From NCBI GenBank assembly GCA_014529385.2, contig CM043944.1, positions 77,763,884-77,827,883 on the forward strand: DNA of 64,000 nucleotides, in the 5' to 3' direction. The translations under genes were made by a program, and so were the position numbers. Below, piece after piece: positions 58,046 to 64,000 of the stretch. The notes under the pieces are model-generated. The model made no database searches, was not told where the DNA came from, and saw only the letters and a list, made by a program, of their open reading frames with translations. This DNA comes from Adiantum capillus-veneris (lineage: Eukaryota > Streptophyta > Polypodiopsida > Polypodiales > Pteridaceae). Position 1 is the stretch's first letter; every line of letters starts with the position of its first letter.

Positions 58046-58160
58046 TGCAATGATGGCTATAGGTATGCAATCAAGGGATCTTCTAAAGATAGAGCTAAGG
58101 GCCTATAGGAGAAGGTGGTTGGTAGACATGAGTATGCATTAGTCCCCTTGTCCTTTTAAT
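58046..58160. repeat. dispersed repeat, copy 1 (pair with 60378-60505)
   Basis: Shares GCAATCAAGGGATCTTCTAA-like, GATAGAG, GAGAAGGTGGTT and CCCTTGT.CTTTTAA blocks in the same order with 60378-60505. Family unknown. Confidence 0.6.
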
Positions 58161-60377
58161 GGTATCAAATCTATGGCAGAGGAAGGAGGAGAAGGTCTCT
58201 CTTTGTACTCTACAGATCCTCTCACAACGTAAAATTAGTCATTTTTTATTTTTAAAAGATATGCGCACATAAGTTGATTCTGCATATATTGTCAATGCAC
58301 CTTATTGGAATCATTGTGGTCTTCAACTTTGTAGAATATTTTTCTTCTAAAATTTTGCATTGATTTTGGGTTATTCTGTGTACGTTGAGATAGGTGGTAA
58401 AAAAAAATGTAGTTTTGGCCTTTTAAAGTTTTGATAGAGAAAATTGATGTTGTTGTAGTACATGCAAAGCCATGCACAAGATCTTGGGTTCAAGGAGTGA
58501 GGTTATGCAAAGACTATGCAAAGCAATGCATAGAGGAGAATCTTGGAGTCAAGGATCTATGGCCATACAAGCCCATTTCAAGGAAAGACAAGCAAGGTGA
58601 AGAAAGGCATGCAAAGCATTGTTTGAGTTTCACGGAGTACGGCTTTATTCATGGATGGTGCAAAGCAAAGCAAACACCACAAGAATAATGATTATAGAGA
58701 AAAGCTATGAGGCAACAAAGATACAAGGTAAATAACTATGCTACATCTATGCTAGATTTAGCTCTACATAAGAAAGCTTTTGCTACGATGGACGTCACTC
58801 TTGCAACAACGTCATTGATCTTATGATACATTTTCTGTAATGTATTCACAAGAGTGTTTGGTAGGTCCAAGTTTTTTAACTTTATGCTCAAAAAAGTAGA
58901 TTGTTTTTTTTATGATTGACAAAGTTGATTCTAATTAAAAATTTGCAAGGCAACCACAAGGGTGCATAAGTACATGTGTTTTAAGCTATTCATGTTTGCA
59001 TGAGATACTTATAAAATTTTGCATATGGGCGCACAAATTATTTAAGATTGGCCGTGGAACGCGGGTTTTGATTATGTTTTTTTAGATGCCTCTCCAAGAA
59101 TGAATTTTTATTTTAAAAAATCATGTGGCAAAGTGCCACCCAATTTTTTTGAAGAATTTGTAGCAAACTGCTATTTTTGTTCCAACATGCTCATCAAAAT
59201 TCTCTTTCTAGATCTATAGACTTTGATGATGTTATCAGTTTAATGGCCTTTTGTCTACTATGCCATGATCATTTAGAGAGTGGAGGTCAAATATTTCAGC
59301 TACATTCTAAGACAACGTTATGGATGTGCATTATGCTTTATCACAATTACAAGGATGTGTATGTACGATATGTACTTCTCGTTTATGTTTATCTTTTAGA
59401 AGTTCTAGTATCATCATTGCCTTTATAGGATGGTATGACATGATTTATGTGTGTAATGCCTTGGTAAACATTCCAATCAAGATTCATTATAGCTCCATCA
59501 AAACACTATGAGTGTGTAGTTTGGAATTCTAGCATTGATCATATGTACAATCATATTTGAGGGTTTATGAAGTATAGTAGTGACTAAGAGCCATGTACAT
59601 TAGATGGTATGATGTCTCTCGAGTGTAACTTGAGCAACATGGAAACCAAGATCACTTTCACTACAACATGATACTACGAGTGTGGTTTGACATTAGCCTT
59701 GATCATATCTAGAATCATGTTTGGCTACTCAAATTAGAAGAAATGTGCAACAGTATGGGATGTAAATGTACTTATTGTATCCATGATTGGGTACGATGTA
59801 CCATCCCTCATATTGTAGAATTAAGTTGTTCGTAGGAATCTTGTTAAGTAGATATATTCCACCACAGTCTCTCTTTCTTTAATGAATAATACCACTAGCT
59901 TTAGGATTTTCTTTGTATGTGGAGAGTAAATGTACCCATGGACTTAAACATAAGACACCAAACTTTTTTAATGTATATTAGGCAAGTCCAAATGCTTAAC
60001 AATCACTTGACTAATTTGCATTGGTAGAAAGCATTCCATTTTTTGAAAGGAAATGCTTGAGAAGTAAGAGCAATCCCTACTGGAAGGCTCTACTATTAGT
60101 TTGAACTCTAGGTAAAGGTTCCTTTTGGCCAAAGGAACAATCTCTTAAGAGGATGTTTGATTCAATCATTCATTTTAGTTTTTGGTACAAGCGGATAGTT
60201 CTACATATGAGTACCAGATTTGGGAATTCTCCCGTGGATCAATTGACTTGATGCAAGCTTAAAGAGGAAAATATTGATATTCTTAGAGGATTTGTTTCAT
60301 AGATTTTTTTGAGGACAAAAAATCTCCAACGAGTGAGTAATATCAGGACAAGCGTAGGCTAGGGGGGCATAGCCCCT

Positions 60378-60505
60378 ATGCAAGGCCGACTACAAGCATG
60401 CAACCAAGGGGTCTTTCAAAGATAGAGTGAGGGGCATATTGGAAAAGGTGGTTAGATGGAGATGAGCATGTATAGTTCCCTTGTACTTTTAAGAAGAGAT
60501 CGTGG
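60378..60505. repeat. dispersed repeat, copy 2 (pair with 58046-58160)
   Basis: Direct-orientation, diverged partner of 58046-58160. Confidence 0.6.
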
Positions 60506-61151
60506 ACATTGAATCACTGCACCAGTTTGGGGGGGGGGGAGGGGAGTCTTATAGAGACACATTGCTTGCATGAAGTCGCATTAGGGGAGATGGTTAAGGT
60601 AATTTCCCTAAAATGGGTAGGACAGAGGGTTGACTCCCGATAGCACAAGCAAAGAATCTTCATTTTTTGATATCTTCACAATGTGCCTTGTGGATCACTT
60701 TATAGCCATCGATCACTTGTCACCCTTATCATTTTTAGTCGAGGCTCAATTACCCTTCAACACCCACTATTTTGCCAGTGTTAACCTTCTTCACATCATC
60801 ACCATTTGGAGAAGGGAAGTATTGGAGCCGTGATGAGTAGAATGTAGGGTGAACATGGGCATTAAAAGTTTCCAAGGATGCAATGCAATGCATCCAAAGT
60901 GCTGGCACACGATAGAGCAACAATAGTAGGGAGAACCATGTGAATGTGAGAACAAGGAAGCGACAAGGCCAAGACAATGTTGAGAATGGTGCTTAATAGC
61001 CTTTTGTTCTTAGAGAAGCAAATAACCACCTATCCACATTCAATAGTATGATGAGACTCATATAGCAGTGGGTAATTGAAGGATTAAGGAGTAGCAAGCT
61101 CACTAACCATGCTGGATGAAGATGAAGTGGGCATGAGGGGAGAAAAAAAAA

Positions 61152-61169
61152 CCTAAGCTCTAATACGAA
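61152..61169 (-). other. possible primer binding site of LTR-like repeat H
   Basis: Minus strand reads TTCGTATTAGAGCTTAGG, close to the tRNA-Met site TGGTATTAGAGC, adjacent to repeat H copy 3. It would make that copy a 5' LTR in minus orientation. Confidence 0.35.
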
Positions 61170-61171
61170 AA

Positions 61172-61228
61172 ATGCTAGGGAGAAACATAAAACAAGATGA
61201 AAAACCAAGATAGCTTTTATTAAGATTC

Positions 61229-61298
<70 letters not shown>

Positions 61299-61435
61299 CA
61301 TACAAGCGATACACAATATAAGCAAAGGTAGAGGTGTATATGTAATCAATGATGTCATGGAAAGTATAGTACGTTTCCACATAAAGAGTTTATGGACCTT
61401 TGTACATGGACAAGTTGTGTTTGAGTGTCTCAACA
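61172..61435 (-). repeat. LTR-like repeat H, copy 3, expanded by AT/GT
   Basis: Shares with 7030-7240 the blocks AATCAATGATGTCATGG, AAAGAGTTTATGGACCTTTG and GTGTCTCAACA at the end. A microsatellite, (AT)n at 61229-61243 and (GT)n at 61244-61296, interrupts it. The left end is uncertain. Confidence 0.45.
61229..61296. repeat. (AT)n(GT)n compound microsatellite
   Basis: AT units followed by about 26 GT units, read directly. Confidence 0.95.
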
Positions 61436-62296
61436 CTATTGATTATGTGGCACAACTATTCTAGACATCAATCCATGCTTTACCTAGGTATCCGTAGGCA
61501 CTACGATGGGATGTGCGGGGTGGCGACTAAAGAGAAGGATAGCAATCCAATGGAGGTGTAAGTGGAACCAGATGCACCAGTTGGACCTCTTGGTGAGAAA
61601 AGAAAAGGGATTGAGAGTCCGATTGTGGAGATGTAGGATAAACCTTAGTTGATTGGTAATGCTGACTCGATGTCGTAGATGTCTAGAGAATCGGGCCAAC
61701 TTGAGTCGATCGATCGATAGCAAGGCTTAGGGTGTCAAATTAGACCTCAGAAGTCATATTGGAAAGGGTGAGGGTAAGTGTAATAAGACTAGCACTAAAA
61801 CTATTAGTTTGCTTAAGAAACATAGGAAAAAAAGATGATTCAGCAAGTTCCTTCATACAACAATTGATCCCTATAGCTATAGATTGGTGGTCGAGGGGTT
61901 TGCTATGACAGAGCTTTCTCCTTGGTGGAAACCTTAAGTTAGATGTGGCTCCTTTGGCGTGTTATGATCTTAGGGTGGCTCCATTTGTCAGCTGATGTAA
62001 GGGTTGGTCTTGTGGTTTGTTTGACTTGGTGGGTTTGGCAGGTGCCATGGCTCGATTAGAGCAGGGCTTACTTTGTAATTGGTTTGGTTTAGTTTAATAT
62101 ATATACACTCACTATTGTGAGTTTGGGAAAAAAAAGAAGATAGAATTATTGGTCGTACAAATATCTAGCTCAATAAGGATATATTTGACGCGAGTCTGGC
62201 AAGAGTGGAAACTAAACTTGTCATCAGAGAACTTTAATAAATTCCCTCACTAAAGCAAGTGATGAGAACAAGTGGTGGAGGTTCATTTGAGGTCCT
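61436..62296. other. no gene recognised
   Basis: No domain or repeat family recognised. Confidence 0.5.
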
Positions 62297-62420
62297 TTGA
62301 ACTCCCCCCCCCACCCTCGTGACTATTTGACACCCCCTTGTCAGGTGGGATCTATGGTCCACCATCTTCGAACGATGTGGACCGTCCATTTATTCTCAAG
62401 AATAAAAAGATTTCGACCGG

Positions 62421-62496
62421 TTGAGCCCCTGCGACTTGAACCCACCACCCACCAATCGGAGGCCATGACTCTCCCATTAAGCTATCGCGTGCCACT
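62421..62496 (-). repeat. tRNA-like (SINE-head) segment with A and B boxes
   Basis: Minus strand has TAGCTTAATGGGAGAG (62470-62485, close to the Pol III A box) and GGGTTCAAGTC (62433-62443, close to the B box) with tRNA-like spacing. The arms do not fold into a full cloverleaf by eye: acceptor ends mismatch. It looks like a degenerate tRNA-derived sequence and not a working tRNA gene. Confidence 0.45.
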
Positions 62497-62529
62497 TGAA
62501 ATGGAGGTGTGAACATAGAGCAAAAATGA

Positions 62530-62755
62530 CGGGATGGGGATCACATGGTGTTCACTTGGAGATCACTTGGGATGGACAGGGTCACATTGCAATCACTTTG
62601 GGATAGTATGGGTCACACTGTAATTAGTTGGTAATGGGTGGGGTCACAAGGTGATCACATGTTGATTAGGATTCACACGGGGATCACTTGGCGGTCACTT
62701 GATGTTCACATCAAATTTACTTGGGGTTCACTTTAATTGTGATCACTTGGGAATT
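62530..62755. repeat. degenerate short tandem repeat (GATCACTTGG-like)
   Basis: Repeated GGATCACTTGG / GGTCACA / GGTTCACTT units roughly 20-25 bp apart, filling the middle of the TIR-bounded element. Confidence 0.6.
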
Positions 62756-62870
62756 AAACCGCCATCGGACGGTGCAAAACCGATCCCTCCGCCCCAATCA
62801 ATAGGACCGTAGATCCCACGTGACAGAGGGGGTGTCAATTAGTCATGAGGCCCCCCCCCCACCCCCTTGG

Positions 62871-63166
62871 GCCCGTGTGCACTCGAAAAAGAAAAATAGA
62901 ACCCTCTATTTTGCTCATTGTTGACCCTCTTCACATAGTGATTGTCAGAAAAAGGAAACAATCATAGACCTGAAGAGAAAAAATGGGATTTGAAGGATTT
63001 GGACAGCACAATGGAAATGCACCCGAAGTTTCCCTCTCAGAATTGCATTAAACATGCTCATACATCACTGAAAAGAATTCAAAACTAGTTCTATGAAATA
63101 CTTTTCCCCAACACAGAGCCAGAGGCCAAAAGCCTGTACAACATCGACCCCATTCAAATGGGGCAC

Positions 63167-63167
<1 letters not shown>
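62871..63167. other. no gene recognised
   Basis: No feature seen. Confidence 0.5.
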
Positions 63168-63171
<4 letters not shown>

Positions 63172-63229
<58 letters not shown>

Positions 63230-63230
63230 G

Positions 63231-63283
<53 letters not shown>

Positions 63284-63296
63284 AGTGGCGTACACC

Positions 63297-63331
<35 letters not shown>
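63172..63331. repeat. compound microsatellite (CT)n(CA)n(CT)n ... (GA)n
   Basis: (CT) 63172-63199, (CA) to 63226, (CT) 63232-63282, then an 18-bp spacer and (GA) 63300-63331. The last two tracts are inverted and can pair. Confidence 0.95.
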
Positions 63332-63334
<3 letters not shown>

Positions 63335-63365
63335 CCAAGATGCAACATGTGTGGATGTGGGTCTT

Positions 63366-63387
63366 TGTGTGTGTGTGTGTGTGTGTG
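63366..63387. repeat. (TG)n microsatellite
   Basis: Read directly. Confidence 0.95.
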
Positions 63388-63625
63388 GAGGAAAACACGG
63401 AGGAAAACTTACAATCATTTTGGCCCCACCTATGCCTTGTCCCCACAGTTGCATCGTTCTATCATGTGCACCGTACTCCTAATTTTGTCTCATGGATGCA
63501 CACACGCGCGCATGCAGACACACACACAGTCAATCCTTCTATCCCATGAACAACTAGACCATCACTAAGCATGCGCGTGTGCACACACACATATGGCTTT
63601 GTAGATTTGGACACAATGGCCCCAA

Positions 63626-63628
<3 letters not shown>

Positions 63629-63661
<33 letters not shown>
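63629..63661. repeat. (GA)n microsatellite
   Basis: Read directly. The window also ends (63970-64000) in GA-rich sequence. Confidence 0.95.
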
Positions 63662-63665
<4 letters not shown>

Positions 63666-64000
63666 ATCTTGCCAATGTTCGAAAAAATTCAATTTTGCAA
63701 CCACACGCAATTCCTTTCAATACATTTTTCAAGAGGATTTTTTTATTTGTCTATTTTAAAACTATTTTCTACACTATTTCCTTCATAATCTAGGTGGGAA
63801 TATTCCTTTTCTTCTTCCTCTAGATTAGTGTTTTTGAATTTCAAAGTAGTACGATCATGAGCTAAGACACATTTTTCTCGAACACTAAATTTTTATGGCA
63901 GTCACTATCGTTGGCATGGATAGAGAAATCGCAAGCTTGCATTTGCAAAGAGAGAAAAGTTGATGGAGTGAGGAGAGAGAGAGGAGAGGAGAGAAGAAGA

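Larger units (their letters stand above)
57704..61150. other. no gene recognised; decayed repeat sequence
   Basis: Right flank of copia C. No reading frame has recognisable domains; frames of 60-96 codons here look random. A pair of related segments lies at 58046-58160 and 60378-60505. A run of nine or more G lies at about 60530. The stretch may be the interior of the old minus-strand copia-like element whose LTR-like ends are H copies at 7030 and 61172, but I could not read gag or pol in it. Confidence 0.45.
62297..62870. mobile_element. candidate non-autonomous TIR element (MITE-like)
   Basis: The left end (about 62305-62350: C run, CTCGTGACTATTTGACACCC, then GGGATCTATGGTCC) and the right end (about 62807-62862: GGACCGTAGATCCCAC, GGGGGTGTCAATTAGTCATG, then C run) are inverted repeats of about 50 bp with a few mismatches. 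Between them are a tRNA-like segment and a run of degenerate GATCACTTGG units. No target duplication is clear because both ends lie in C runs. There is no coding capacity. Confidence 0.55.

Noticed and set aside
58431-58688. 85-codon frame on plus
   Set aside because: No recognised domain and skewed repetitive wording (repeated GCAAAGC words); consistent with chance in decayed repeat DNA.
60595-60650. Second possible Pol III B box (GGTTGACTCCC)
   Set aside because: Isolated match without an acceptable A box at the right distance.
61243-61464. Cys/Val repeat frame over the GT tract
   Set aside because: Direct translation of a dinucleotide repeat; not a gene.
62421-62496. Functional tRNA gene
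   Set aside because: A and B boxes are present, but acceptor ends do not pair and no clear anticodon loop forms by eye; kept only as tRNA-like.

Overview
The window is a stretch of plant nuclear DNA, dominated by nested LTR retrotransposons with one recognisable host gene fragment near the left end. Evidence for a plant: the host gene is a plant-type lipid phosphate phosphatase with GT-AG introns; all LTR elements use a primer site complementary to plant initiator tRNA-Met (TGGTATCAGAGC type); and the Ty3/gypsy elements are chromovirus-like, with RT active site FFDD and a chromodomain-like integrase tail. The depth of nesting and abundant GA/TG microsatellites fit a large repeat-rich genome. 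I cannot name the species.

Layout. 1-3149: microsatellites, a poly-G tract, a decayed Ty1/copia RNase H piece, then unrecognised sequence. 3150-4672 (+): six 3' exons of a lipid phosphate phosphatase; the N-terminal exons were not found. 4673-6189: no gene seen. 6190-11643: a tandem duplication of about 3 kb carrying decayed copia gag, an LTR-like repeat and a copia LTR. 8585-57698: a copia element (C, +), bounded by the target duplication TAGCA and filled with later insertions. 57704-64000: no gene seen; decayed repeats, a TIR-bearing element with a tRNA-like segment, and microsatellites.

Nesting, oldest to youngest as read from the breaks: C entered a region with decayed copia gag (8584/57699). 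Its 5' LTR plus left flank was then tandemly duplicated. Copia E (45959-50144) entered C gag and later lost its 3' end. Copia F (-, 51619-56771, duplication AGTCA) entered C at the RT/RNase H boundary. Gypsy B (-, 11644-44701, duplication CTTGA) entered the duplicated C LTR. Copia A (+, 16166-40397, same family as F) entered B RT. A tandem array of gypsy D (-, 18775-37279, sister family of B) lies within A integrase.

Every retroelement coding region shows stops, frameshifts or deletions, so none looks autonomous. I found no CRISPR, bacterial or clearly novel protein-coding system. The interesting content is structural: shared-LTR arrays, microhomology junctions, fragment capture, a recombinant RNase H duplication, and a TIR element holding a Pol III-like segment.
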